The notes: generated by a model not told the origin, from the letters alone. Shown: positions 10,847 to 21,932, counted from the first letter of the stretch. The stretch: DNA of 64,000 bases from Candidatus Sulfopaludibacter sp. SbA3 (GCA_945861625.1 CAMAVI010000001.1:17944-81943); one strand, 5' to 3'. Numbers and translations: made by a program.

Positions 10847-13800
10847 ATGAAAGATTTCGGCCCATTTCGACTCGATCCAGGGAATCAGTGTTTGTGGCGG
10901 GACAAAGATCGTATCGCATTGACTCCAAAAGTATTTGCAGTCCTGAACTACCTTGTGGAGCACCCTGCCCGCCTGGTCACCCAGGATGAGTTACTGGAGG
11001 CGATCTGGCCGGAAACCTACGTACAACCGGAGGTCTTGCGCACGTATGTCCAGGAAGTACGGAAGATTCTAGGCGACCGCCCTAAAGATCCCCTGTATAT
11101 CGAAACTCTGCCGAAACGAGGCTATCAATTTATCGCGGCGATTACCAGCCAGGGTCCGCCGAAATTTATTCCCGAAGAAACAGTCCAAGTGGGACGGGAA
11201 CGCGAACTGGCGGAGTTGGATTCTTTCCTCCACAAAGCCTCGGAGGGGCAACGCCAGATCGTGTTTGTCACCGGCGAAGCCGGCATCGGGAAGAGTACGC
11301 TGATAGACGCTTTCGAGCAGAGACTGTGCGGTCAGGCGGACCTGCGAGCCATCCGTGGGCAGTGCGTCGAAGGGTTTGGAGGAAAGGAGGCCTATTACCC
11401 GGTTCTGGACGCCTTCAGCCAGCTCGTTCGCGGGGCGGGGTCTGAACAAGTCATCCAGACGCTGGCTTCCCAGGCCCCCACCTGGCTGATGCAATTTCCT
11501 TCCCTTCTGAAACCGGAGCGGCGGGAAGCCCTGCAGCGCGAAATCCTGGGAGCCACGCGGGAACGCATGGTGCGCGAGATCTGCCAGGCGTTGGAAGCCC
11601 TTACGGTGGAAACGCCGCTGGTGGTCATATTGGAAGATCTGCATTGGGGGGATCCCTCGACGCTGGATCTGATCTCGGCCTTGGCGCGGCATCGGACTCC
11701 GGCGAAACTGATGCTGGTGGGAACCTACCGCCCGGTCGAGGTGATCCTGCTGCAGAGTCCGCTGAAGACTTTGAAGCAGGATCTGGTTCTGCACAAACTG
11801 TGTTCTGAAATCCCCCTCGAACGGCTCGCGGAAGATCAGGTGGCTGAATACCTGTCGGCCGAATTCCCTTCGGCGCTTCTCCCGGATGGACTGGCCGCGC
11901 TTATCCACAGGCACTCCGAAGGGAATCCCCTCTTCATGGCCTCCATCGTGGCCGACCTGGTGAAGAACGGGCAACTCAGCAATGCCGGTGGCCGCTGGGA
12001 GTTGGCGGTTCCTCTGGAGCAGATCGAACCCGGTGTTCCGGAGACGCTGCAGCAAATGCTGGAAATCCAGGTGGAACGCCTGGGCGAAACCGAGCAGAGC
12101 GTCCTGAAATGCGCGAGTGTCGCGGGGCGCCGTTTCTCGGCGTGGGCGGTGGCGGGCATGCTGGGGATTGGGATGGGGGAAGCCGAGGAAGTCTGCGAAA
12201 GATTCGCGCGGCGCCAGCAGTTCTTGCGGCGGGGAAGGGGGCCGGGCGCCGTCGGCAGCGAGATCTCCGCTCACTATGAGTTCCGTCACGCGCTGTATCT
12301 GAAAGTCCTCTACCGGCAAATTCCCTTGGCGCAACGCGCGCAATGGCACCGGACGCTGGCCGAAAAGATCGAGATGTTGCTTGAGCCGGCCCGCGCTGAA
12401 GCCCGTTTGGAGCTGGCAACCGAGATCGCATTGCACTTTGAAAATGGACGCCAATTTGAGCGTGCGGTGCGGTACTTGATTCTTAGTTCGGAAAATGCAG
12501 CCCGCCGGTACGCCCATCGCGATGCCATCGCCATACTGGAGCACGCCCGCGGCCTGCTGGCGGGATTGCCGATGGATGTCGCGTGCGCGCTGGAGATCGA
12601 AATCCTGGAGCACGTGAGCGATGCTCATTACGCCGTGGGCAGCCTGAAGGCCTCCGCGGAAGCGGATGGAGCCGCCCTCACCCTGGCCGAACAGGGAGGA
12701 GTGAAAGCCGCTCAGGTAAGCGCGCTGACACGCCTGGCGCGAGTGATGGCGTTTTCCGATCCCGATGGTTGCGTGGCGGTTTGCGAGCGCGCGGCGCGGG
12801 TGTGCTCCTCCTTCGATGACCCGCTGTTGCAAGCGCGGACCCACCTGCTGGCCGCCACTTGGCGGATCATCAGCAACGGCTGGAGCCAGGCCGACGCGGA
12901 TCGCTGCGCGGAAGCGCAGAGCCGGATCAAACAACTGCTGGGACCGGAGAAGCCCGCCTATTACGAAGTCCTGTACGCGCATGTGCAGGCTTTGCGTGGC
13001 GAGTATAGAGACGCCTACGAGATTGCGCGCTCGGGCCTGGAGCGGGCGGTCGAGACGCACAGCCTGGTGGTTTATTTGTCGTCTCTTTCTTCGCTCGCAC
13101 TCGCCTTGATGCATCTGGGTTGGTGGGGAGAGTTGCGCGGTACCGTGGAAAGCGGCATCGAGCTTGCCGAAAAAAATGGCAACGAACTCTGGAGGATTCT
13201 GTTCGAGGCGATGCTCGGGTGGCTGCATTTGCAGGCCTTCGATCTGGAAGGCGCCCGCCGGATTGCCGGGCATCTGCTGGAAACGCAATTGGAAGAACCC
13301 GCTGGTCAGGTGCGGACCATGGCCTTGCTGACCACGGGCTATGCCGACTTGGCTTCCGGCGAACCAGCCCGCGCGTTGGACTATTTTCTGAAAGTGCGCG
13401 ACCGCGCGCCGAGTCCCAAGTTCTTCCTCCAATGGTATTGGCGGATGAACTCCGAAGCTGGCTTGGTCAGCGCATACCTTGAGGTGGGGGACTTGGAACA
13501 GGCGCGCACCGCCGCGGATCTATTCTTGGGCGATGCGTTGACTACCGCCGATCCGGCCCTGCGGGCGCAGGCTTGGGACGCCATGGCCCGCGTGGCGGCA
13601 CGGAAATCCGATCACCAGCGGGCGCTCGAGTGCATGGAGCAGGCCCTAGCGGCGGTGCAAGATCACGATTTGCCGTCGGTCTCCTGGCGTCTGCATGCCA
13701 CTGCCGCGCGAGTGTACTTGCAGTTGCGCGACTTTGAGAAATGCGAGCAGCATTGTCTGCGCGCCTCGGCCGGCCTGCATCGCACCGCCGCGTCTTTTGG

Positions 13801-13906
13801 CCAAAACGATCCTCTGCGCGGTACGCTGCTCTCGGCGGCAAAAAATTTAGAAATGAACTTTCACCGCGAACTCGAAGACGCGCGGGTTGCCGGCGCTGGT
13901 AATTGA
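10847..13906 (+). CDS. winged-helix / AAA ATPase / TPR transcriptional regulator
   Basis: A 1019-aa regulator. Residues 1-95 form an OmpR/CadC-type winged helix (LTPKVFAVLNYLVEHP, VLRTYVQEVRKILGD, ETLPKRGYQFIA). Residues about 112-330 are a STAND/AAA-type ATPase (VGRERELAELD, Walker A VTGEAGIGKSTLID, Walker B VVILEDLHWGDPS). The rest is a long helical repeat region of TPR type. Such proteins couple an unknown signal sensed by the repeats to DNA binding. There is no transmembrane helix. The 3' end runs 60 bp into the antisense strand of the convergent TonB-receptor gene, so the last ~20 residues (ending ELEDARVAGAGN) are probably a non-conserved extension. Confidence 0.92.
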   Translation: MKDFGPFRLDPGNQCLWRDKDRIALTPKVFAVLNYLVEHPARLVTQDELLEAIWPETYVQPEVLRTYVQEVRKILGDRPKDPLYIETLPKRGYQFIAAITSQGPPKFIPEETVQVGRERELAELDSFLHKASEGQRQIVFVTGEAGIGKSTLIDAFEQRLCGQADLRAIRGQCVEGFGGKEAYYPVLDAFSQLVRGAGSEQVIQTLASQAPTWLMQFPSLLKPERREALQREILGATRERMVREICQALEALTVETPLVVILEDLHWGDPSTLDLISALARHRTPAKLMLVGTYRPVEVILLQSPLKTLKQDLVLHKLCSEIPLERLAEDQVAEYLSAEFPSALLPDGLAALIHRHSEGNPLFMASIVADLVKNGQLSNAGGRWELAVPLEQIEPGVPETLQQMLEIQVERLGETEQSVLKCASVAGRRFSAWAVAGMLGIGMGEAEEVCERFARRQQFLRRGRGPGAVGSEISAHYEFRHALYLKVLYRQIPLAQRAQWHRTLAEKIEMLLEPARAEARLELATEIALHFENGRQFERAVRYLILSSENAARRYAHRDAIAILEHARGLLAGLPMDVACALEIEILEHVSDAHYAVGSLKASAEADGAALTLAEQGGVKAAQVSALTRLARVMAFSDPDGCVAVCERAARVCSSFDDPLLQARTHLLAATWRIISNGWSQADADRCAEAQSRIKQLLGPEKPAYYEVLYAHVQALRGEYRDAYEIARSGLERAVETHSLVVYLSSLSSLALALMHLGWWGELRGTVESGIELAEKNGNELWRILFEAMLGWLHLQAFDLEGARRIAGHLLETQLEEPAGQVRTMALLTTGYADLASGEPARALDYFLKVRDRAPSPKFFLQWYWRMNSEAGLVSAYLEVGDLEQARTAADLFLGDALTTADPALRAQAWDAMARVAARKSDHQRALECMEQALAAVQDHDLPSVSWRLHATAARVYLQLRDFEKCEQHCLRASAGLHRTAASFGQNDPLRGTLLSAAKNLEMNFHRELEDARVAGAGN

Positions 13907-16900
13907 GCCAAAGGCGGGGGAGCCGAACGAACCGTTGGGGTCGCCGAGCGGCGGTGTGTTGCTCACGTTAAAGGCCTCCGCCCGAACTTCGGTGCTCACC
14001 CGCTCCGTCAAACGGAACGTCTTGCCGAGCATGAGATCCGCATTCTGCAAGCCGGGGCCGCGTACCGGGTTGCGCGTGCTGCTTCCCAGCGTGAACTGGG
14101 GAGCCAGCCGGAACGCTGACGTATCGAACCAGCGGGCGACGCTGCGGCTCGCCGACGAGTTGGGGTCGGCTATGAGGTTTGGCCGCTGTGTTCCGTAGCC
14201 CAAGTTGGAGTTCAGATTTGTGGCTTGAGAGACGCTGACCATCGCTCCGGTCTGCACGCGCACCAGACCCGCGATCTGCCAGCCGGAAATCTTCTAGAAG
14301 CGGGGGATTTGATACGTCCAGCCGGTGGTGAAGACGTGGGGGATATCGCCGTTCGACAGCGACCGCTCGATGCGCAGATTATTGGCGTTGGCGACGCCCG
14401 TGTTGGCGATGGGGCCGGTGAAGATCGTATTCGAGAAGACGCTCGATGCATCGTCGATCAGCTTGGACCAGGTGTAGGCCGCGGTGAATGTGAAGCCGCT
14501 CGCCAACCGCTTCTCGAGTTTTGCCTGCAAAGCGTGGTAATTGGAGTTGCCGTTGTTATTGCGGAACAGGGCCACGTTGGTGAAGCGGGGAAAAAGGCGC
14601 AGCAGTTGCTGGCGCGTGATCGTCGCGCCGCCGAGCGACGACGAATCCGGGATCTGCCCGAAGTAGGGATTCGCAATCGGTTCGAGCAAAGCAGAGCCAA
14701 GACTCAAGTACCGATCCGGCAACTGGTTGATATTGGCGTCGGGTGTGCCTAAATGCGTGTTCCGCGAGCCCAGGTAGCCGGCTTCGATATTCCAGTTTTC
14801 CCCGATCGTTTTTTGCAGCGTGAAGTTCCATTGCTGCGAATGCCCGGATGGCTGCTTCCGGTTGACTGCGAACACCCCCTGGCCCAGGCCGGAATTCGGG
14901 TTGGGTTCCGTCACTTGCACCGCGGGTCCGCCGGCGAGCTGAAACGCGGGCCGGATGTTGTCCTGTGATTGCTGCCCCACCGTTTGCACGAAAGGAAATT
15001 GCGGGAGCGTGAACGGCGTGGTCAGGCCGCTCTGCTCAAACCAGATCATGCCGTACCCTGCACGGACCACCCAGGAATCGCCGATCCGGTAAGCAATGCC
15101 CGCGCGGGGCCCGAAATTTCCGTATTCGAGATTGCGGGCCGTACGTGGAAAGTCCAGAACCTGTGTTCGCAGGTTGAAAACCGCGCCCTGATTGTTCGCT
15201 TCCGTGGACGGGAAATTGAGCGTGTAGCGGGTCCCCAGGTTGAATTGCAAGCGGTTCGTCACGCGCCACTCGTCGCCCACAAAGAACTCCGCAATGTGTG
15301 CGCGCGGCTGCAAAACCTGTTTCTGAATATCGACGGTGAAGGAGTTCACTTGCCCCAACAAGAGCGAGCGGACGCTGTCGCCCGTGCCCGCCGCCGTGAA
15401 CGAGAACGCTCCCGTGGGATTCGGTGGGTTCAATACAGCCAAAGCTTCCCGCCGCAAGTCGGTTCCGAACTTGATCGTATGCCGGCCGCGCACCATGGAA
15501 AAGGTATCTACCATTTGAACGACGGAAGTGGTGAACTTGCTGTTGGCGCCGGCAGCCGGGCCGATCTGTTGGAATCCCGCGACCAGAAACATAGGTAACA
15601 CCGAAGCGAAGGAATTGGCCGGCAGGCCAGGCACAACGATGCCGCCGTCCTGCAGCGCTGTTTGGTTCAAGTTGCGCCGGGTGTATCCGAAGCGGGCCTG
15701 ATTGAGGGTACGGGGAGAAATCGTCCAAGCGTACTCGCCGGCGAAACTATCGCCTCGCGTGAGGGCGTGACCTGTTACGCCTGATGAAATCGCTCCACTC
15801 CCGTCCGGCAGCGGAGTCACGGGAGTGTTGTCGTCTTGAAAATGGGAGTAGCGCGCGAAAGCGCGGTGCCGGTCTCCGAAATAGCGGTCGACGCGTCCGT
15901 CGAAATGGTCCTGATTATCTGGCTCGACACCGGTGCGCACGAAGTTGTTCGCCGTGCCGGAACGGTTTGCGCTTGGATAATGCGCGAGAACTTGCGCGGC
16001 GGCGGAATCGATCTGCGACACGGGTATGCCGGCGCGCTGAGCGTCCGTGGGAACGGTGCTGAAGCGCGTGATCCCCGTGCGCAAGCGCGTACCCTGCCAG
16101 TCCGTGAAGAAAAACGTGCGGTTCTTCTGGATTGGGCCGCCCAATGCGAATCCATACTGGTTGCGGCGGAATACGGGATTCGGGCCTGGCTGCGCGAAAA
16201 GATTGCGGGCGTTCAGCTTTTCGTTGCGAAAGTATTCAAACAATGTGCCGTGAAGCGCATTCCCGCCCGACTTGGTCGCGACCATGACCGTGCCGCCGTT
16301 GGAACGGCCATACTCTGGCGAATAGGCGTTAATGTTGAGGCGAAATTCTTCAATGCCATCGAGAATTGGATAGAAGACGACCTGTCCAGGTTCTGGTTGC
16401 AGGACACTGATGCCATCGTAGAGATATTCGTTGGTGCGTGGCCGGCTGCCATTGATGCGCGGGAGTAGGGAGCCGCTGGGCAGCGCCACGCCGGGTGAAA
16501 GGGCGATCAAGGGGATGAAGTTGCGGCCATCCAGAGGCAGCGCGGAGAGCTTGGCTTGATCGACGGCATAAGCGACCGCCCCGCTGGCGGTCTGTAGGAG
16601 TGGAGTCTGCGCCGTGACGTCGATCCTATCCGCTCCCGCCAAAGTGAGTTTGACGTCCAGGCTGATCTGATCGCCTAACCGCAGATGCAAGCCGGCTTGA
16701 TGAAATGCAACGAATCCAGGCGCCTGGGCCGCGAGAACGTACTCGCCCGCCGGCAGGCCCAATAGGTGATATTCTCCGCGCCCATCGGAGGCCGCCTGGA
16801 AGACCGCGCCCGTGGCCTGGTGCGTGGCCGACAGATTCGTGCCCGGCGCCACCGCGCCGGAGGGATCTAATACCGTTCCGAACAGCTCGGCTTTGCCGGC

Positions 16901-16957
16901 CTGGGCAGGGCAGAGCGCGGCGAGGAGAAGCCCACAGGCCAGCACTCTGTATTCCAT
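13847..16957 (-). pseudogene. TonB-dependent receptor-like protein interrupted by an in-frame amber codon
   Basis: A full-length receptor frame of 1036 codons. It has a signal peptide (MEYRVLACGLLLAALCPAQA), a carboxypeptidase-regulatory beta domain (AELFGTVLDPSGAVAPGTNL), a plug (residues about 130-240) and a barrel ending in VFEFAVKVHF. The frame is broken once, by TAG at 14296-14294 after WTYQIPRF. Reading straight on in the same frame gives KISGWQIAGLVRVQTG, the expected next strand. The ORF track lists the parts separately (14294-16957 and 13847-14263). It is either a nonsense-inactivated gene, a sequencing error or a readthrough site. A truncated product would lack the last barrel strands and would probably not fold. 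Confidence 0.85.
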
Positions 16958-16964
16958 AAACGAC

Positions 16965-16970
16965 AGTGTA
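16965..16970 (-). promoter_or_regulatory. putative leaderless -10 box of the TonB-receptor gene
   Basis: TACACT on the minus strand, 7 nt (gtcgttt), then ATG 16957. No Shine-Dalgarno sequence. Confidence 0.4.
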
Positions 16971-17013
16971 TCGCAAACAGGACATTGCGCGGCGGGCGGG
17001 CTCCCTGACCGTC

Positions 17014-17019
17014 TATTCT
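17014..17019 (+). promoter_or_regulatory. putative leaderless -10 box of the MFS gene
   Basis: TATTCT followed by gaagaa and GTG 17026, a spacing of 6 nt. This argues for the GTG start rather than the upstream ATG 16966 of the ORF track. Confidence 0.4.
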
Positions 17020-17025
17020 GAAGAA

Positions 17026-18255
17026 GTGAGCACGGCTCAATCCAGCACGCCGGCGCGGAGTCTTCGCGGCAAGACCTCCTACGCGGTCCTGTCGACCATC
17101 AGTTTCTGTCACTTCTTAAATGACATGATCCAGTCGCTGCTGCCGGCGATTTATCCGCTTCTCAAGGGTAATTTCCACTTGGACTTCGGCCAGATCGGGT
17201 TGATCACGTTCGTCAATCAGGTAACGGCCTCCGTGCTGCAGCCAATTGTGGGATGGTTCACCGACAAGCGCCCGCAGGCCTATTCGTTGAGCATCGGAAT
17301 GGCGTTCACGCTGTTTGGGCTGGTGATGCTATCGGTGGCGTCTTCCTTTCCGGCGATCCTGGCCGCGGCGGCGATGGTGGGGATTGGTTCGGCCATATTT
17401 CATCCGGAATCGTCACGGGTGGCGCGCATGGCCTCCGGCGGGCAACACGGCTTCGCCCAGTCCATTTTTCAAGTGGGAGGAAACGCGGGCTCAGCCACGG
17501 GGCCGCTATTGGCCGCGTTCATTGTGCTGCCGCACGGGCAAGTCAGCCTGGCCTGGTTTTCGCTGGCGGCGCTGTTGGGCATGGCGCTGCTGGGAAAAGT
17601 GGGGGCGTGGACCCAGCACTACCGGACAGCGCGCGCGAAAGCACAGGCGAGCCATGCCGATCATATTGAGCACAACCTTTCCGCGGCGAGAGTCAGGTTC
17701 TCCATCGCCATTCTGATCGCACTGGTCTTCTCCAAGTTCATTTACGTGGCCAGTCTGACCAGCTATTACACGTTTTACCTGATCAATAAGTTCGCCGTGC
17801 CGGTGCAGACCGCGCAGTTGTATTTGTTCATCTTCTTGGGCGCGATTGCGGTGGGTACGCTGCTGGGCGGTCCGATCGGCGACCGCGTGGGCCGCAAGTA
17901 CGTCATCTGGAGTTCGATTCTGGGGGTGCTGCCGTTCACTCTCGCGCTGCCTTACGCCAACTTGTGGTGGACCGCCGTGTTCAGCGCCATCATCGGCATG
18001 ATTTTGGCGTCGGCGTTTCCGGCCATCGTCGTCTACGCGCAGGAATTGCTGCCCGGCAAGGTGGGCATGATCTCGGGACTCTTCTTCGGGCTGGCATTTG
18101 GAGTGGCGGGCATCGGAGCGGCACTACTCGGCGAGTTGGCCGATCGCACGAGTGTGGAATTCGTTTACCGCGTATGTTCGTTCCTGCCGCTGATCGGACT
18201 ATTGACGGCGTTCTTGCCGGATATCGAGGGCGCCCTACGGCGTGCCAAGGCTTGA
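17026..18255 (+). CDS. MFS transporter, fosmidomycin-resistance (Fsr)-like
   Basis: About 409 aa with 12 predicted transmembrane helices. Segments such as SHFLNDMIQSLLPAIYPLL-like ISFCHFLNDMIQSLLPAIYP, GIGSAIFHPESSRVARMA and GGNAGSATGPLLAA match the Fsr branch of the major facilitator family, inner membrane exporters that confer fosmidomycin resistance in E. coli. The physiological substrate here is unknown. GTG 17026 is chosen over the ORF-track ATG 16966 because a TATTCT box ends 6 nt before it and the upstream residues look non-conserved. Its TGA abuts the TGA of the convergent histidine kinase (TGATCA), leaving no intergenic base. Confidence 0.87.
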   Translation: MSTAQSSTPARSLRGKTSYAVLSTISFCHFLNDMIQSLLPAIYPLLKGNFHLDFGQIGLITFVNQVTASVLQPIVGWFTDKRPQAYSLSIGMAFTLFGLVMLSVASSFPAILAAAAMVGIGSAIFHPESSRVARMASGGQHGFAQSIFQVGGNAGSATGPLLAAFIVLPHGQVSLAWFSLAALLGMALLGKVGAWTQHYRTARAKAQASHADHIEHNLSAARVRFSIAILIALVFSKFIYVASLTSYYTFYLINKFAVPVQTAQLYLFIFLGAIAVGTLLGGPIGDRVGRKYVIWSSILGVLPFTLALPYANLWWTAVFSAIIGMILASAFPAIVVYAQELLPGKVGMISGLFFGLAFGVAGIGAALLGELADRTSVEFVYRVCSFLPLIGLLTAFLPDIEGALRRAKA

Positions 18256-20502
18256 TCAGTGCCAGTCGAGTTGGGCCTTGAGCTGGGCGAAGTTCACCGG
18301 CTTGGTTACGTAGTCGTCAAAACCAGCCGCCAGGGCCTTTTCGCGGTCCCCCTGCATGGCGAACGCCGTGAGGGCAATCACGCGCAAGTCCTTCAGCGAC
18401 GGGTCCTGGCGGATTTCCCGCAGCACCTGATAGCCGTCCATCTCCGGCATCTGAATATCGAGCAGCACCAGATCCGGCCGGGATTCGCGAATCTTTTCGA
18501 GCGCCTCGCGCCCGTTGCTGGCCTCGACAATGGAGGCTACATGCCCCGCGAGAGCTTCCCGGATCAGTTCGCGCCCCGCTGCATTGTCGTCGGCAACGAA
18601 TACCCGTTTGCCACCGGCCACGCCGGCGAGTTTGCGCAAGTGGGCCAGGAGTCCGGGTTTCCACCCGGAACCTTTTTCGAATACAGGCGCCGACAGCGCG
18701 GCCAGGGTTTCGCGCTCCCGTTCGTTCAGATCCTTGACGGAAAGGATCATCACCGGCAGCGAATGCCATTTTTCGGTTGCGCGAATCTCGGCAAGAAAAT
18801 CAAAGCCGCTCTTGCCCGGGAACACCAGATCCAGAACCACCGCGTCCACGCGCGAGGACTTTAAGATTTTCCACGCTGCCGGCGCGCTGTGCGCGGTAAC
18901 AGGAGCGTGACCCTCGGCGAGGAGAATATCAGCAACCAGTTGGCGGGTTTCCGGATCATCATCGACGACCAGAACTTGTAAAGCTCCGTCCGGCCGTAGA
19001 GCGTGACGGATGGTACGCACCAGCACTTCATTAGAGTACGGCTTCACCACGCAGGCCGCGGCGCCGAGCGCGGTCCCCATCTTGCGTTCATCCCCGGGAG
19101 AGGCGATGACGACCGGGATGGAAGAGGTTTCGCTGGCGGTCTTGAGGTCATGCAAGGTCTCCCACCCGCTCTTGCCGGCTACTTCCATGTCCAACAAGAT
19201 GAGGCTGGGCCGGAGTTCCCGGGCCTTGTGCAACGCATCCGCGCCGGAGCCGGCCGATACAGCGCGAAATCCTTCTGCTTCGAGCAACCGCGAGACTTGG
19301 TCACGCCAGGCCGCCGCGTGACTGGTGACGAGAATGAGTGGGGCGGCGGGACCCGCCTCCTCCGTGGTGCCGGTGCCTTCCTCCCGCCATTGGTCCGCTC
19401 CGGCTAGCGGCAAAGTGAAAAAGAACCGGCTTCCGCGGCCGGGCGTGCTTTCCACCCAAATTTTCCCACCGTGGTGCTCCACCAGGCGGCGGGTAATGGC
19501 CAAACCCAAGCCGGTGCCTTCACGAACGCCCTTGGTGGTGGCGCTGACCTGGCGGAAGCTCTCGAAAATCGCCTGTTGATCCTCGGTCTTGATGCCAATG
19601 CCGGTATCGCTGACCACCAGACAAACGCTTCCATCCATGACCGACGACTCGACCCACACACGGCCGCCCGGCTGCGTGAACTTGATCGCGTTGCTCAACA
19701 GGTTGTAAAGAATTTCCTTGAAGCGCAGGCGGTCGGCCTGCAGAATCAAGGTGGCGTCGATGTCGCCATCGAGCGTAAGGTTCTTGGCGATGGCGAGAGG
19801 CCGTATGCTGGTGAGCACTTCCGCCGTGGCCACCGCCATGGGAAACGGTTCAACGTGCAACTCCAGCCGCCCGGCTTCGATCTTGGAAAGATCCAGGATG
19901 TCATTGATCAACTCGAGCAGGTGTTGCGCGTCCCGCTGGATGTGGGTCACAAAGCGCTTCTGCTTTTCGTTGAGCGCGCCGGCGCCTTCTTCGGAGAGCA
20001 ATTCGGAAAATCCCAGGATTGTATTCAGCGGCGTGCGGAGTTCGTGGCTCATGCTGGCCAGGAACTCGCTCTTCAGACGGTTTGCGCGTTCCACTTCACG
20101 CGTCCTCATGGCGATTTCTTCTTCGGCGGCGCGGCGCTCACTGACATCCCGCACAACGCAGAGCACGTGACCTTCCGCATCGGCCAGCGGACTCAAGTTG
20201 ATATCCACGGCAAACTCGCTGCCATCTTTGCGCAATGCGAATAAGTCTAATCCGTGTCCCATGGGCCGCCGCGTGGGTTGGGTGTCGTAATGCTCCCGGC
20301 GGGCTGCGTGCCCACCGCGAAACCGCTGCGGCACAAGCTCATCCACGTTCAATCCGAGCAACTCCGCGTGGGAACGCTGGAACATGCGCTCGGCTTCGGG
20401 ATTGGCGAGGACGATACGGCCTTTCCGGTCTACCTCAAGGATGGCGTCGGGGGCGGCTTCGAGGAACAAGAATAGCCGCCGCGCGGCCTGTGAACTCGCC
20501 AT
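18256..20502 (-). CDS. hybrid histidine kinase, PAS-HisKA-HATPase-REC-REC-REC
   Basis: About 748 aa and soluble. Residues 5-125 are a PAS domain ([26 protein letters not shown]). The dimerisation/phosphoacceptor helix reads [23 protein letters not shown], followed by a HATPase with DTGIGIK and [13 protein letters not shown]. Three receiver domains follow: the first has only LILLDMEV, the second VVDDDPE...[12 protein letters not shown], the third VADDNAAGR...[16 protein letters not shown] with KPVNF. The first receiver lacks an obvious acidic pocket (LVTSHAAAW) and may be degenerate. It has no HPt domain. It diverges from a sigma-54 response regulator across about 17 bp, which suggests a shared circuit. 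ATG 20502 fits a TAAAGT box at 7 nt. Confidence 0.92.
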   Translation of the reverse strand: MASSQAARRLFLFLEAAPDAILEVDRKGRIVLANPEAERMFQRSHAELLGLNVDELVPQRFRGGHAARREHYDTQPTRRPMGHGLDLFALRKDGSEFAVDINLSPLADAEGHVLCVVRDVSERRAAEEEIAMRTREVERANRLKSEFLASMSHELRTPLNTILGFSELLSEEGAGALNEKQKRFVTHIQRDAQHLLELINDILDLSKIEAGRLELHVEPFPMAVATAEVLTSIRPLAIAKNLTLDGDIDATLILQADRLRFKEILYNLLSNAIKFTQPGGRVWVESSVMDGSVCLVVSDTGIGIKTEDQQAIFESFRQVSATTKGVREGTGLGLAITRRLVEHHGGKIWVESTPGRGSRFFFTLPLAGADQWREEGTGTTEEAGPAAPLILVTSHAAAWRDQVSRLLEAEGFRAVSAGSGADALHKARELRPSLILLDMEVAGKSGWETLHDLKTASETSSIPVVIASPGDERKMGTALGAAACVVKPYSNEVLVRTIRHALRPDGALQVLVVDDDPETRQLVADILLAEGHAPVTAHSAPAAWKILKSSRVDAVVLDLVFPGKSGFDFLAEIRATEKWHSLPVMILSVKDLNERERETLAALSAPVFEKGSGWKPGLLAHLRKLAGVAGGKRVFVADDNAAGRELIREALAGHVASIVEASNGREALEKIRESRPDLVLLDIQMPEMDGYQVLREIRQDPSLKDLRVIALTAFAMQGDREKALAAGFDDYVTKPVNFAQLKAQLDWH

Positions 20503-20508
20503 CATGCT

Positions 20509-20515
20509 TACTTTA
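20509..20515. promoter_or_regulatory. overlapping divergent TANNNT boxes
   Basis: The 7-bp sequence TACTTTA reads TACTTT on the plus strand (5 nt before ATG 20520) and TAAAGT on the minus strand (7 nt before ATG 20502). If both are -10 elements, the kinase and the sigma-54 regulator would compete for the same promoter bases. Confidence 0.4.
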
Positions 20516-20519
20516 GCTC

Positions 20520-21932
20520 ATGCACGTACCGTGCCATGAAATGTACATGCGCCCCGCAATCAAGTTGGTGGCCGTGGACGACACGCCTTCCAGCTTGGAA
20601 CTTCTCGCTGAATCGCTTGCTCAGGAAGGCCTTAGCATTTTCACAGCCACCGACCCCGAGGAAGGACTGGACCTTATTTTCAGGGAACATCCGCAGATTG
20701 TGCTGCTGGATCTGGTCATACCCAAGTTGAGCGGTCTTGAAATGCTGGAGCGGATCGTCGAATTCGATCCGGGGATCGACGTCATTCTGATGACGGCGCA
20801 CTACACGACCGAGACGGCGGTCGAAGCCATTCAAAAAGGCGCTTGCGACTACATGAATAAGCCGGTTTCGATTCCGGCATTGCGGGCGCGCGTGGAAAAG
20901 CTGTTGACCGATGCCCGGCAAAGGCAGCGCACCATGGATCTGGACCGCGAACTGATGGAGACGTCCCGGTTCGAGGGGATGATCGGCCGCAGTCCATCGA
21001 TGTGGGAACTGTTTGCCCGCATTAGGCGGGTGGCTCCGCATTTCCGCTCGGCGTTGATTACAGGCCCCACGGGTACCGGCAAAGATCTGGTGGCGAAGGC
21101 CTTGCACAATCTCAGTCCGGCCAGCGCGACCGGGCGCTTCGTCACTTGCAACTGTTCGGCGGTGGTGGAGACGTTGTTTGAAAGCGAGTTGTTCGGTTAC
21201 GTGAAGGGCGCCTTCACGGGAGCCACCAGCGACAAGATGGGCCTGTTCGAGTATGCCCACGGCGGGACGCTGTTTCTCGACGAAATCGGCGACATGCCGC
21301 TGGCAACCCAAGCGAAGTTACTGAGAGTTTTGCAGAATCAGGAAGTTACCAGGGTCGGCTCGGTGACGGCGCGTAAAGTGGACGTGCGAGTGGTGGCCGC
21401 GACCAATCGGGATGTGCCGACCCAGATTGCGGAAAAGCATTTTCGGGAGGACTTGTACTACCGCCTGGCGATGGTCGAATTGAGGACCCCTTCCTTGGCG
21501 GAGAAGAAGGAAGATCTCCCGCTGCTGCAGAAGTTTTTCCTGGAGCGCTTTTGCGAGCAGTTCAACAAAGACATCAAAGGCATCACGCGGCGCGCGCAGA
21601 TCGCGCTGGCAAGGCACTCGTGGCCCGGCAATGTTCGTGAGCTGGAAAATGCTCTGGGTCACGCCTGCATGATGGCCATGGGCGAAATGATCGACGTGGA
21701 GGACTTGCCGCCCGCCGTTCGTGGGGCGGACGACCGGAAATTCGCGGCTTCGGCCCACGCCGGAGAAAGCAGCGCCGAGAACAGCGGTGCGCCCTCCTTC
21801 GAGCAACATGAGCGCGAGTTGCTGGTCGATGCGCTGGAACGGGCCGAGGGCAACCAGTCCGAGGCGGCGCGAATCCTGAAGATCAGCCGCGACCGCATGC
21901 GCTACAAGATGGCCAAGTACAATCTTCGCTAG
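20520..21932 (+). CDS. sigma-54-dependent response regulator (NtrC family)
   Basis: About 470 aa: receiver domain ([27 protein letters not shown]), AAA+ sigma-54 interaction domain (Walker [39 protein letters not shown]) and a Fis-type helix-turn-helix ([20 protein letters not shown]). The GAFTGA loop needed to contact sigma-54 is intact, as is the phospho-acceptor aspartate. The protein start could be ATG 20520, 20541 or 20547; the conserved part begins at [12 protein letters not shown] (20547). It activates sigma-54 promoters, which were not identified here. The adjacent divergent hybrid kinase is the likely partner. Confidence 0.93.
   Translation: MHVPCHEMYMRPAIKLVAVDDTPSSLELLAESLAQEGLSIFTATDPEEGLDLIFREHPQIVLLDLVIPKLSGLEMLERIVEFDPGIDVILMTAHYTTETAVEAIQKGACDYMNKPVSIPALRARVEKLLTDARQRQRTMDLDRELMETSRFEGMIGRSPSMWELFARIRRVAPHFRSALITGPTGTGKDLVAKALHNLSPASATGRFVTCNCSAVVETLFESELFGYVKGAFTGATSDKMGLFEYAHGGTLFLDEIGDMPLATQAKLLRVLQNQEVTRVGSVTARKVDVRVVAATNRDVPTQIAEKHFREDLYYRLAMVELRTPSLAEKKEDLPLLQKFFLERFCEQFNKDIKGITRRAQIALARHSWPGNVRELENALGHACMMAMGEMIDVEDLPPAVRGADDRKFAASAHAGESSAENSGAPSFEQHERELLVDALERAEGNQSEAARILKISRDRMRYKMAKYNLR

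Noticed and set aside
11069-13432. 787-aa minus-strand ORF
   Set aside because: It lies entirely antisense to the AAA/TPR regulator, whose domains are unmistakable. The protein has no recognisable motif and a composition typical of GC-rich shadow frames.
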